From Novosphingobium sp. 28-62-57 (GTDB lineage Bacteria > Pseudomonadota > Alphaproteobacteria > Sphingomonadales > Sphingomonadaceae): 57,588 nt of DNA. A program made the translations under genes and the position numbers. This document shows positions 45,917 to 54,687 of this stretch, piece by piece. The stretch spans positions 1 through 57,588 of the forward strand of contig NCGO01000017.1 in the NCBI GenBank assembly GCA_002256985.1. The letters run 5' to 3'. Below the pieces are notes generated by a model, which saw only the letters and a program-made list of their open reading frames with translations, was not told the DNA's origin and ran no database searches. How positions within the stretch are numbered: position 1 is the stretch's first letter; every line of letters begins with the position of its first letter.

Positions 45917-47137
45917 CTATCGCCAGGCGCCGCTCGCATCCGATGTCAGCCCGATTGCACGATAGGCCGCATCAATCAGCGTCTGGCCGCGCGCATTAAG
46001 CAGGATGCCCGCGCCCATGCGGTTCATCGTATAGCCAAAGCTCAGGCCTTGGGCCGGATCGGCAAAGCCGATGCTGCCGCCCATGCCGACATGGCCAAAG
46101 GCCGTCTCGCCCAAAATCAGGCTGTCCCCGCCCAAGGCACGATTGTCGGTGCTCATCATGAAACCCATGGCAAAGCGCATCGGCTGACACAGCACGGCAT
46201 CGCTATGCGTCGCCGCGCTAACCCTGCTCATGCGGTGAAAGGTATCGGCCGAAACCAGCCCGCCACCCTCGCCGTGGGCCAGTGGTGCGTACATTCCGGC
46301 GAGGCCGCGCGCGTTGGTAATGCCGTTGGCGCTGCCAATTTCTGCTGCATGAATCTCGCGCGAATTGAAGTCTGCCCCGCCAAGGTTCGTCAGGAACAAG
46401 TTGGGCAGGCTGCCGGGCTGCGTCGTTGCGGCGCGGAAGAAGGCCGAGGCGAAATTGACCTCCGCCGGATCGGGCGCGATCATCGGCGCAACGCGCGACT
46501 CCTCGCTCTCGGGCAGGCCAATATGGAAATCCAGCCCGAGCGGATCGGCCACGTGCTGCCGGAAGAACACGCCGAGCGGCATGCCGGAGATCAGCCGGAC
46601 CAACTGCCCCACCGTCCACGCATACGTCACGCCGTGATAGCCCTGCCGCGTCCCCGGCACCCAGTGCGCAGGCTCTGCCGCAACGCGCGCGGTCATATAG
46701 TCCCAGTCCGCCAATCCCCCACGTTTGATTGGCCCTGCCACATGCGGGACCGGCGATGTGTGGGCGAGCATCATGCCAACGGTCGTCGCTTCCTTGCCGC
46801 CCGCCGCAAATTCCGGCCAGATATCGGCAACCCGCGTTTCATATGTCACCCGCCCCTGATCAACCAGCATGTGCAGGCACAACGCGGTCGCTGCCTTGGT
46901 GCAGGAATAGACGATCGAGACGGTATCCTGCGTCCACGGCTGTGCTGTTTGCGGATCGGCAAGCCCGCCCCACAGGTCCACCACGGTGCGGCCCTGATGG
47001 GTGATACACAGGCTTGCGCCCACTTCCTTGCGCTCGGCAAAGTTGGCGCGAAAAGCCTCCAGCACCGTGGTGAATTCGGGCTCACAATGGCCGGAAATGG
47101 TCTGTTCACCCGGCAATTCAACCGAAATAGCGCTCAT
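45917..47137 (-). CDS. Serine hydrolase of the class C beta-lactamase family (esterase-like)
   Basis: The 406-residue protein has no signal peptide. Motifs are the SxxK nucleophile/base in IVYSCTKAATAL, the Tyr in GVTYAWTVGQL (YAW instead of YxN), and GHVGMGGS near the C-terminus in place of KTG. This pattern fits EstB-like esterases rather than true beta-lactamases. Next to a BVMO, it is a strong candidate for the hydrolase that opens the ester or lactone product. It is divergent from the TonB receptor gene across 230 bp. Confidence 0.9.
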   Translation of the reverse strand: MSAISVELPGEQTISGHCEPEFTTVLEAFRANFAERKEVGASLCITHQGRTVVDLWGGLADPQTAQPWTQDTVSIVYSCTKAATALCLHMLVDQGRVTYETRVADIWPEFAAGGKEATTVGMMLAHTSPVPHVAGPIKRGGLADWDYMTARVAAEPAHWVPGTRQGYHGVTYAWTVGQLVRLISGMPLGVFFRQHVADPLGLDFHIGLPESEESRVAPMIAPDPAEVNFASAFFRAATTQPGSLPNLFLTNLGGADFNSREIHAAEIGSANGITNARGLAGMYAPLAHGEGGGLVSADTFHRMSRVSAATHSDAVLCQPMRFAMGFMMSTDNRALGGDSLILGETAFGHVGMGGSIGFADPAQGLSFGYTMNRMGAGILLNARGQTLIDAAYRAIGLTSDASGAWR

Positions 47138-47305
47138 ATCAGGGGCATATCCTCTGCTTGGATGGTCTTGCCATCATTCTCTTTTCAACCACCCGACAGG
47201 GCAGAAGTGCGCAATCAAGCAGCACCACACCGCATGGGTCCAGATCAAACTGGGTCCCAACTGCTCCCCCCTGATTACCGCTTGCAATCTACTTAGCTTG
47301 TCAGG

Positions 47306-47325
47306 TATCTACGCACCAGTAGATA
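47306..47325 (+). promoter_or_regulatory. Operator/promoter of the TonB-receptor/P450 operon (site 2)
   Basis: TATCTAC-GCACCA-GTAGATA is a perfect 7-bp inverted repeat. It lies 2 bp after TTGTCA (47298-47303), a -35 box, and includes TAGATA (47320-47325) as the -10 with 16-bp spacing. Bound protein would block the promoter. Confidence 0.75.
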
Positions 47326-47367
47326 AAAATGCACGCAGTTTACACAGCGGCAAATAGGGGAGAGAAC

Positions 47368-49629
47368 ATGGTGCGCACGCAGTTTTCCGCGTTCGGGGCA
47401 ATCCGCATGAATTCGCTTGGGGCCACCCAGCACGTCACACGCTCCGCCGTGTTGGGCGTGCTGCTGTCCGGGGCTGCGCTCTTTGCATCTCCGGCAGCGG
47501 CGCAAGAAGCCGCGCCCCCGGCCGAGGGCCTCACCGATATCGTTGTCACCGCCACGCGTAGCTCGGAATCGCTCTCCAAAGTCGCCGCATCGGTTTCTGC
47601 CGTGTCCGAAGCTGCACTTGGCGTTGGCGGGGTAAAGGACGTTGCTTCGCTGGCCACGGCCATCCCCAACCTTTCGGTGGGTGACCAGTTCGGCGTAAAC
47701 CGCATCTTCATCCGCGGCATCGGCCTTACCAGCATCGACCTTGGCGCAGATGGCGGCGTGGCATTTTTGCAGGACGGCGCGCAGATTGCCCGTCCAGCGG
47801 CACAGCTTTCAGGCTTCTACGATCTGGAGCGTGTCGAAGTGCTGCGCGGACCGCAAGGCACCCTCTATGGCCGCAGCGCCACCGCTGGCGCAATCAACCT
47901 CATCACCAAGCGCCCGACCGAGGAACTGGAAGGCTACGTCCGCGCCAGCTATGGCAATTACAATGCCGTCGCGCTCGAAGGGGCTGTTGGCGGGGCGTTG
48001 AGCGGCGACCAGTTGATGGTCCGCATCGCCGGCAAGTATGACCGGCGCGATGGCTATGGCATCAACGAATTCACCGGCCAGGATATCGACGACCGCAATG
48101 CCTATGCATTACGTGGCAGCATTCTGGCCAAGCCCGCCGATGACCTCGAAATCCTCGTCTCTGGCGAGTATTTCAAGGAAGACGACAGCAACTATGCGTT
48201 CCACTATTTCGGCCCGACCGTGCAGCCGGAGAACGCACTGGGTTCGCTGATCGGCGGCCAATCGCTCTTCACCGTGGCCGCCGCCGCTGGCCGCCAGCCC
48301 AATTTGCGCAACATCTATTCCGATCAGGAAGCACTCAACCAGCGTGACGGTTACAGCGTTACCGGCACCATCGCATGGACGCCGGGCGATTGGGACATCA
48401 AATCGATCACCTCGTATCGCAACTTCGAACGCTTCAACCGCAACGACCTCGATGGCTCGAACGCCAACATGTTCGGCCAGAACAACTACAACGAAACGAG
48501 CAAGACCTTCAGCCAGGAATTCGTCGCCACCTACCGCAGCGAAAAGTTCGATGCACTGCTGGGTGCGATGTATTTCAACGAAGAGCTGTTCGGCAGTGTG
48601 CGCGTACCGCTGACCAATCTTGGCATCCTGTTCGGCGTGCCAGCCAACACGTTTGACGGTGCCAACTATCTGCAGTTCGGCACGGTCAACATCGATGCCA
48701 TCGGCGTCTATGCGCAAGGCAGCTACGCGGTCACCGACAAGCTGAAAATCACCGCTGGTGGCCGCTTCAGCTATGAAAAGCGTAAAGGCGTGGGCACCTT
48801 TGATTTCCTTGGCAGCGTCAACACCGACAAGGCCAAGAGCTGGAATGCCTTCACCCCCACCGTCACGCTCAACTATCAGGCCAGCGACTCCACGCTGGTC
48901 TATGCCTCGGTCACGCGCGGGTTCAAATCGGGCGTGATCAACGTTGGATCGCGCAACGATGTGATCAACCCGGAATACGTCTGGAGCTACGAAGTCGGCC
49001 TGAAGACCACAACCGCCGACCGCAAGCTGCAGGCCAATATCGCCGGGTTCTATATGGACTACACCGATCTTCAGGTCGGCTTCGTGGATGCCACCAGCGT
49101 TGTCACCACGGTCAACGCCGCCTCGGCGCGCAACTATGGCATCGAAGCGGAACTGCGCGCAAAGCCGGTGCCAGGCCTCACGCTGGAGCTGTTCGGCACG
49201 TACCTCAACGCCAAGTACAGCCAGTTCACGACCGGCGATTATCGGCGCGCGTTTCAGCAAATCAGCGTCGCAGGCAACCGCCTGTCAAACGCGCCGGAAT
49301 TCTCGTTCCGTGCTGGCGCCAATTACGACATTCCGGTCGGCTCGGCAGGTACACTGAATGCGCGCGCCGAAGTGAATTGGCAGGACCGCGTGTTCTTCAC
49401 CGAGTTCAACAACGCTGATGCCACGCAGGCACCCTATGCGCTGATCAATGCAGGGCTGCGCTTCACCACGGCGGACGAGAAGTTCACCGTCGATGTCTGG
49501 GGCCGCAACCTCGCCAACAAGCTGGTGATCACCAACAACATCATCACCGCACCGCTGTTCAACAGCGTGCGCGTCGGCTCGCTCGCCCCGCCGCGCACCT
49601 TTGGCGTGACCGTCGGGGTCAACTTCTAA
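47368..49629 (+). CDS. TonB-dependent outer-membrane receptor
   Basis: The 753-residue protein has a signal peptide (AALFASPAAAQ), TonB box (DIVVTATR), plug (SVSAVSEAAL, VEVLRGPQGTLYGRSATAGAIN) and a 22-strand barrel ending in VTVGVNF. Receptors of this sphingomonad type take up hydrophobic or bulky carbon sources as well as iron complexes. Co-location with the P450/BVMO genes favours uptake of the pathway substrate. The ATG at 47368 has a GGGGAGAG ribosome site. It is followed 17 bp later by the P450 gene. Confidence 0.95.
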   Translation: MVRTQFSAFGAIRMNSLGATQHVTRSAVLGVLLSGAALFASPAAAQEAAPPAEGLTDIVVTATRSSESLSKVAASVSAVSEAALGVGGVKDVASLATAIPNLSVGDQFGVNRIFIRGIGLTSIDLGADGGVAFLQDGAQIARPAAQLSGFYDLERVEVLRGPQGTLYGRSATAGAINLITKRPTEELEGYVRASYGNYNAVALEGAVGGALSGDQLMVRIAGKYDRRDGYGINEFTGQDIDDRNAYALRGSILAKPADDLEILVSGEYFKEDDSNYAFHYFGPTVQPENALGSLIGGQSLFTVAAAAGRQPNLRNIYSDQEALNQRDGYSVTGTIAWTPGDWDIKSITSYRNFERFNRNDLDGSNANMFGQNNYNETSKTFSQEFVATYRSEKFDALLGAMYFNEELFGSVRVPLTNLGILFGVPANTFDGANYLQFGTVNIDAIGVYAQGSYAVTDKLKITAGGRFSYEKRKGVGTFDFLGSVNTDKAKSWNAFTPTVTLNYQASDSTLVYASVTRGFKSGVINVGSRNDVINPEYVWSYEVGLKTTTADRKLQANIAGFYMDYTDLQVGFVDATSVVTTVNAASARNYGIEAELRAKPVPGLTLELFGTYLNAKYSQFTTGDYRRAFQQISVAGNRLSNAPEFSFRAGANYDIPVGSAGTLNARAEVNWQDRVFFTEFNNADATQAPYALINAGLRFTTADEKFTVDVWGRNLANKLVITNNIITAPLFNSVRVGSLAPPRTFGVTVGVNF

Positions 49630-49646
49630 GGGAAGGAGCTTCGGAC

Positions 49647-50879
49647 ATGGCGCAAGGCCTGCTTTTCGATCTGACGGACCCGCGGCTCAAGCAGGATCCC
49701 TATCCGATCTTCAAGGCCCTGCGCGATGCCGAACCGATGCATTTCTCGCAGCTCGGGTTCTGGGTGGCAACCCGCTATGCCGATGTTCGTGCGGTCCTGA
49801 TGGATCGCACGAATTTCGGGCAGGGGGATTTCCTTTCGAACATCCGCCTGTTCTATGGGCCGGATTTCGATGTGCTGTCGCATTCGGCCTATCGCTGGCT
49901 GTCTGAAATCTTCCTCTATCAGGACCCGCCGCGCCATACCCGTGTGCGCGGCCTCGTCACGCAAGCGCTGACCGCGCGCCGCGTGATCGAAATGCGCCCG
50001 CGCGTGCAGGCCATTGCCGACCGGCTGCTCAATGCCGTGGCGGACGCGGGCCAGATGGAACTGATCCACCAGTTCGCCTACCGCTTCCCCACGCTGGTGA
50101 TGTGCGACATGCTAGGTCTCTCACCCGAGGAAGCCTCGGACGAGGTGCTCGCCGCGCTCAACCAGGCCATCTCGGATTCGTTTGTGGTGTTTGAAATGCG
50201 GGCCTTTTCCGATGCAGAACTGGGCCTTGCCAACCGGCAGATGGATTTCCTGATGGACTTCTTCGGCGCCGTCTTTGCTGAACGCCGCCGCGCCCCGCGC
50301 GATGATTTGGCCACCGCACTGTGCAATGCGCGCGATGAACACGGCCCGCTTAGCGATCACGAAATGGCGACCGTCGCCATCGGCCTGTTCGGCGCCGGGT
50401 TCGAGACGACCGCGCACATGATCGGCAACGGCCTGCTCAGCCTCGCCAAGTTTCCCGAGCAGTGGGCCAAGCTCGTCGCCAATCCAGACCTTGCTGAATC
50501 CGCGACCGAAGAAATCCTGCGCTATGAAAGCTCGCTCGTCGGCACCAACCGCACGGCCTTTAGCGATACCGAAGTGGGCGGCAAGATCGTGCGCGCGGGC
50601 GAACGCGTGCTGACGCTGGTGGCCGCGGGCAACCGCGATCCGGCGGTGTTCGATGCGCCTGACCGCTTCGATATCGAACGCAAAGGTCCCAAGCACCTCT
50701 CGTTTGGCGGCGGCATCCACTTCTGCGTAGGCGCAGAGCTGGCGCGGCTCGAAGGCGAAATCGCGCTCAAATCACTGATTACCCGCTTTCCGGCGCTGAC
50801 GGTCGATGTCGCCAGTGCGCAATGGCGGCAAGAAGGCTTCATGTTCCGCGGCCTGTCGAAGCTCGACGTCAGCTGGTAA
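49647..50879 (+). CDS. Cytochrome P450
   Basis: The 410-residue soluble bacterial P450 has the I-helix GAGFETT (249-255), the K-helix ExxR (EILR, 289-292) and the haem ligand C360 in FGGGIHFCVGAELA. It needs redox partners not found in this window. It would hydroxylate the substrate brought in by the adjacent TonB receptor. An AAGGAG site gives tight coupling to that gene. Its TAA abuts the stop codon of the opposing acyl-CoA ligase with no gap. Confidence 0.96.
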   Translation: MAQGLLFDLTDPRLKQDPYPIFKALRDAEPMHFSQLGFWVATRYADVRAVLMDRTNFGQGDFLSNIRLFYGPDFDVLSHSAYRWLSEIFLYQDPPRHTRVRGLVTQALTARRVIEMRPRVQAIADRLLNAVADAGQMELIHQFAYRFPTLVMCDMLGLSPEEASDEVLAALNQAISDSFVVFEMRAFSDAELGLANRQMDFLMDFFGAVFAERRRAPRDDLATALCNARDEHGPLSDHEMATVAIGLFGAGFETTAHMIGNGLLSLAKFPEQWAKLVANPDLAESATEEILRYESSLVGTNRTAFSDTEVGGKIVRAGERVLTLVAAGNRDPAVFDAPDRFDIERKGPKHLSFGGGIHFCVGAELARLEGEIALKSLITRFPALTVDVASAQWRQEGFMFRGLSKLDVSW

Positions 50880-52511
50880 TCACAGCTTTTCCTTCTTCAG
50901 CCGCATCCCGGCCTTCTCGCGGTCCCATGTATCGGGCGTGATCCCCTCGGCGCGCAGTTCTGCCTTCATCACTTTGGCGGTCGGCGTTTTGGGCAGTTCG
51001 GGCAGGATGCGGATATAGCGCGGCACCATGAAATAGGGCATCCGCGCCGCGAGGAACTCAGACAGTGAAACCGGATCGATGCTTGCCCCCGGAACCGGAG
51101 CGATCACCGCCATGACTTCGTCTTCGGAATACTCGCTCGGCACGCCGATCACCGCCGCCTCCCGCACGTCCGGGTGCGCGGTCACATCGCTTTCCACCTC
51201 GAACGACGAGATGTTTTCGCCCCGCCTGCGGATGGCATCCTTCACCCGGTCGACGAAGTAGAAATAGCCGTCCGCATCGCGGCGAAAGGCATCGCCAGTG
51301 TGGAACCAGCCATTGCGCCAGGCGCGCGCGGTGGCTTCGGGGTTCTTGTGATAGCCGTGGTTCATCGCCCAGGGCCGGTCGGTACGCACGATCATCTCGC
51401 CCACCATGCCCACCGGAACCTCGCAATCGTTGGCATCCACAAGCCGCACATCGGCTCCGCTGCGCACCTTACCGCAGGTGCCCAGCTTCACCGGATTGGG
51501 CTCGGAGACAATGGGCGAGGAAATCTCGGTCATGTTGAAGATGGTATAGACGTCGATCCCGAACCGCTCGTGAAACGGCCCCGCCGCCTCGGTCAGCGGC
51601 ACCATGAAGGCCTTGCGCACACCATGACCCCGGTCTTCCGGCCCCGGTGGACGCTTGATCAGGAACGTGGCCATCACGCCCAGCAGGAAGATCGTGGTGC
51701 ATCCGGTGCGCTTTACGAAGTCCCAGAACGTGTCGGTCGAGAAATTCTCCATCAACGCGATGGACCCACCGCGCGCCAGCATCACGAAGGGAATGCCAAG
51801 GCCGCCGATATGGAACACCGGCATGTTGACCAGAAACCGGTCCTCACCGCCCACAAAATGCCAGCTTTCCGGCCCGGCATTGGTGTAAAGGTGCAAGTAG
51901 GACGACAGCACACCCTTTGATGGCCCCGTGGTGCCCGAGGTATAGATGATCGATTGCGTGTCCCACGGCTCAATCGGGCTGGCAAGCGGGGCAAGCTCGG
52001 CCTCCTCACCGCTCACCGAATCAAAGGCATGCACCGCAAAGCGTGCAGGTGCCGAGCCTTCGCCCAGTGTGATGATGGTCTCCACCGCCGCCGTATCGAT
52101 CCCTTCCAACCGATCGAGCAGCCCGCCGTGCGCAACCAGCAATCGGGCATCCGAATTGGCCAGCACATGTTCCAGGATCGTGCCGCGATAGGCTGTGTTG
52201 AACGGCACGAACACGCCGCCAAGGTAATTGATCGCATAGAACGTGATCAGCGCCTCGCGCCCGTTGGGCAGCCACACCGCCACATGATCGCCGCGCTTTA
52301 CGCCCAGCTTTTGCAACCCTGCCGCCTTGCGCACCACCAGATCGCGCAAGGCCGCATAAGTCCACTGCCCGCCATCCTCGAACACGGCATAGATCGCGTT
52401 TGGCTGCGAGGCGGCAAAATCATCGATCAGATAGCGCAGCACGCATTTGCGCCGATCCAGCACGCGCGGGTCGGTATGCGCTGCAACCTCAGGCGTGGCA
52501 TTTTCAGGCAT
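50880..52511 (-). CDS. AMP-dependent acyl-CoA synthetase
   Basis: The 543-residue ANL-family ligase has the ATP-binding IIYTSGTTGPSKGVLSS, VYTIFNMTEISSPI and GWFHTGDAFRRDADGYFYFVDR, and the catalytic Lys near the C-terminus in KTPTAKVMKAEL. It most resembles CaiC/crotonobetaine-type CoA ligases. In this cluster it would activate the carboxylic acid released by the esterase. It overlaps the tetR stop by 8 bp, as part of an operon starting with the Fe-ADH gene. Confidence 0.92.
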   Translation of the reverse strand: MPENATPEVAAHTDPRVLDRRKCVLRYLIDDFAASQPNAIYAVFEDGGQWTYAALRDLVVRKAAGLQKLGVKRGDHVAVWLPNGREALITFYAINYLGGVFVPFNTAYRGTILEHVLANSDARLLVAHGGLLDRLEGIDTAAVETIITLGEGSAPARFAVHAFDSVSGEEAELAPLASPIEPWDTQSIIYTSGTTGPSKGVLSSYLHLYTNAGPESWHFVGGEDRFLVNMPVFHIGGLGIPFVMLARGGSIALMENFSTDTFWDFVKRTGCTTIFLLGVMATFLIKRPPGPEDRGHGVRKAFMVPLTEAAGPFHERFGIDVYTIFNMTEISSPIVSEPNPVKLGTCGKVRSGADVRLVDANDCEVPVGMVGEMIVRTDRPWAMNHGYHKNPEATARAWRNGWFHTGDAFRRDADGYFYFVDRVKDAIRRRGENISSFEVESDVTAHPDVREAAVIGVPSEYSEDEVMAVIAPVPGASIDPVSLSEFLAARMPYFMVPRYIRILPELPKTPTAKVMKAELRAEGITPDTWDREKAGMRLKKEKL

Positions 52512-53178
52512 TCGGGCCTCCTGCTGGCTGCACCATCTTCTGCACCATCGTGATCGCGTCCATCACCACTTCGGTGGCCGACCAGCGCCCGCCTTCATGA
52601 TACCACAGCGCAATCCAGCTCAGCAGGCCGCTCACCCAGATCGCTGTGCGCGAAGGTGCCGCCACATCAAATTCCCCGCTGCGCTTGCCCTTTTCCAGCA
52701 GCGCCGCCAGCTTGGTATCGAAGGTGTGGCGCAAATCGCGGATGCGGCGTGCGTCATCGGGCGTCAGGCTCTTTTCCTCGCGCAGATAGACCGTCACATA
52801 GCGCTGGTTTTCGATGATGATCCGCGCCACGCGCTCCACCACGATCTTCAGCTGCTCGGTCGCCGTGCCTTCCACGGCCAAGGCCTCTTCCAGCGCGGTC
52901 AGCGAAAGCTGAATGCCGGTCTGGCAGATCTCGTACAGCAGCTCACCCTTGTTCTTGTAGTACGAGTAGATGAACGGCTTGGTGACATTGAGCTGTTCGG
53001 CCACCGAATCCAGTGTGGTCGCCTCATAGCCATTGGCGAAGAAGAAGTGGCTTGCCTCCTCCAGAATGCGGCGGCGCTTGTAGGCCGTGATTTCACCCTT
53101 CAACTGCGCCGCAGCGCGCTTCTTCTTCGGCTTGTCTGTCATGTCTGCTGCATAGACGTTTTCGGCCAGTTTGTGCAT
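52504..53178 (-). CDS. TetR-family transcriptional regulator
   Basis: The product of about 224 residues has a canonical TetR HTH at the N-terminus (FANGYEATTLDSVAEQLNV, KPFIYSYYKNKGELLYEI) and a helical ligand-binding domain. It lies inside a catabolic operon and overlaps both neighbours, so its expression follows the pathway. The shared palindromes before the Fe-ADH, BVMO and TonB genes are likely its operators (inference). A GTG at 53181 and an ATG at 53139-53142 (MTDKPKKKR) are alternative starts. Confidence 0.93.
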   Translation of the reverse strand: MHKLAENVYAADMTDKPKKKRAAAQLKGEITAYKRRRILEEASHFFFANGYEATTLDSVAEQLNVTKPFIYSYYKNKGELLYEICQTGIQLSLTALEEALAVEGTATEQLKIVVERVARIIIENQRYVTVYLREEKSLTPDDARRIRDLRHTFDTKLAALLEKGKRSGEFDVAAPSRTAIWVSGLLSWIALWYHEGGRWSATEVVMDAITMVQKMVQPAGGPNA

Positions 53179-54356
53179 CACCCCATCGCGGTCCGCAGAA
53201 TTTCCATGACGTCGGCGGCCGTCTTGATCGTGCGGGGATTGGTGCGGCCCCAGATATCTTCCAGCGTATATTCCGAGATCAACTGCAGCTGGTCTTCACG
53301 CACGCCCACTTCGCGCAGTGAGCGCGGCATGCCGAGCCCCCGGATCAGCGCATCGAGCAGTTCCGAAGCCGGACGCGACGCATCGCCCAGACACGCGCTG
53401 ATGCGCTTCTGCCGCTCGGCATTCACCGAGAGGTTGAACGCCTGCACGAACGGCGACATTACGCAGCTGGTGTGGCCATGCGGCACGTCGCATGTGCCGC
53501 CCAGCACGTGGCCGATGGCGTGGCTGGCCCCCATCGGCACGCCGCCGATGATCGGGATCATCGATTGCCACGCACCAATCTGGCACTTCAACCGCGCATC
53601 AAGGTCGGTCGGGTCGGCCTTCACCGCCGGGAGCCCCGCTGCCAGCAAGCGCAGCGCGCTGTCGGCAATGCCATCACAAAAATCGTTGGACAGGAACGAG
53701 GCCAGCGTTTCAGTCGCGTGATCGACCGAACGCACGCCGGTGGAAAGCCACAGCCATTCGGGCGTATGCACCGTGATTGCAGGATCGAGCACAACGCAAA
53801 CCGGCACCATCTCGCGCTGCGTATAGGCCTGCTTGAGCTTGATTGCCTCGTCCGTCGCGCCCGAAAGCGGATTGAACTCGCCGCCTGAAAGCGTGGTGGG
53901 CACGCAAATTGCGCGCACATCCGGCCCGGCGAATTCTGGGATCACCATGTTGCCATCACCGTCCACCTGCACGCGATAGCTGTCGAACTGCTCGATGGTG
54001 GTGATGTTATGCTTCAGGCAGATCAGCACGATCTTGCCCGCATCGGTCACCGATCCACCGCCAACGGTCACCACCAGATCCGCACCCGCAGCACGGGCAG
54101 CGTTCGCCGCTGCCAACACATCACTGCGCGGGGCATGAGGCTGAATGCCATCATGCGTGGCGGCATGGCGCGCGCCCAGTGCCGCCTCGATCCGGCGAAT
54201 CTCGTCAGTCTGGCGGTTGAGGAAGCTGCTTGCCAGAATAAACACCCGGCTCGCCCCGCGCGCCGCCGCTTCTTGCGCCACCGCTTCGGCTGCTGGAATG
54301 CCAAGCGTTACCCGCTCGGTTGCCGTGAGGATGACCTGTGAGGCCGTTACCATCAT
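53178..54356 (-). CDS. Iron-containing alcohol dehydrogenase family protein
   Basis: The product of about 392 residues belongs to the group III metal-dependent ADH/maleylacetate reductase family. The dinucleotide site is VVTVGGGSVTDAGK. Metal ligands are suggested by HATETLASF, ASHAIGHVLGGTCDVPHGHTS. It may oxidise the alcohol released by ester cleavage or act on a ring-cleavage product; the sequence does not decide. ATGs at 54356 and 54353 follow a GGGAGA site. It opens the operon ADH-tetR-CoA ligase, with palindrome site 3 just upstream. Confidence 0.9.
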   Translation of the reverse strand: MMVTASQVILTATERVTLGIPAAEAVAQEAAARGASRVFILASSFLNRQTDEIRRIEAALGARHAATHDGIQPHAPRSDVLAAANAARAAGADLVVTVGGGSVTDAGKIVLICLKHNITTIEQFDSYRVQVDGDGNMVIPEFAGPDVRAICVPTTLSGGEFNPLSGATDEAIKLKQAYTQREMVPVCVVLDPAITVHTPEWLWLSTGVRSVDHATETLASFLSNDFCDGIADSALRLLAAGLPAVKADPTDLDARLKCQIGAWQSMIPIIGGVPMGASHAIGHVLGGTCDVPHGHTSCVMSPFVQAFNLSVNAERQKRISACLGDASRPASELLDALIRGLGMPRSLREVGVREDQLQLISEYTLEDIWGRTNPRTIKTAADVMEILRTAMG

Positions 54357-54378
54357 CGCTCTCCCATTGTTTGATTTG

Positions 54379-54398
54379 GTTATACTGATAAGTAGCAT
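54379..54398 (-). promoter_or_regulatory. Operator/promoter of the ADH-tetR-ligase operon (site 3)
   Basis: On the plus strand GTTATAC-TGATAA-GTAGCAT, matching sites 1 and 2 in 7-6-7 layout. On the minus strand TTGACC (54416-54411) is the -35, and ACTTAT (54393-54388) is a -10 at 17-bp spacing, inside the palindrome. This site would let the TetR protein control its own operon. Confidence 0.68.
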
Positions 54399-54416
54399 TT
54401 TTGGAACAGCGGTCAA

Positions 54417-54687
54417 CTAAAGGCTCATTGCCCCGCGCGGAACAACAGCGGTCTGGGCGGTCCCGAAGATTGGCTACGCACCGCCAGTGCGGCGTGCTTC
54501 GCGTAGGGGGTTGGTCGTAAGCGATCTGGCACCGGCTCAGTCGGGATCGCTTGCTTGTCTTGCCGCCCGGTTTGCGTTTATCGAACCCATACCGGGGCAA
54601 AAGCAACCTCCCGGTCAGGCCTTATGGCCCAAGCCCTTATCGGCCAAGTGTTGCCTTGTTGGTCCGCTTTGTTGCGGATGGTAAGGC
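54417..54687. other. Intergenic region without recognised features
   Basis: About 270 bp between the divergent ADH operon and chrA. Apart from the -35 box at its left edge and an imperfect CTACGC/GCGTAG dyad near 54472-54508, nothing is evident. A TAAGG ribosome site for chrA lies at the right edge. Confidence 0.6.

Noticed and set aside
46049-47296. 415-codon open frame on the plus strand
   Set aside because: Antisense to the esterase gene and runs into the TonB receptor promoter, which carries the shared palindrome.
52447-53721. 424-codon open frame on the plus strand
   Set aside because: Antisense to the tetR and Fe-ADH genes; no domain and no ribosome site.
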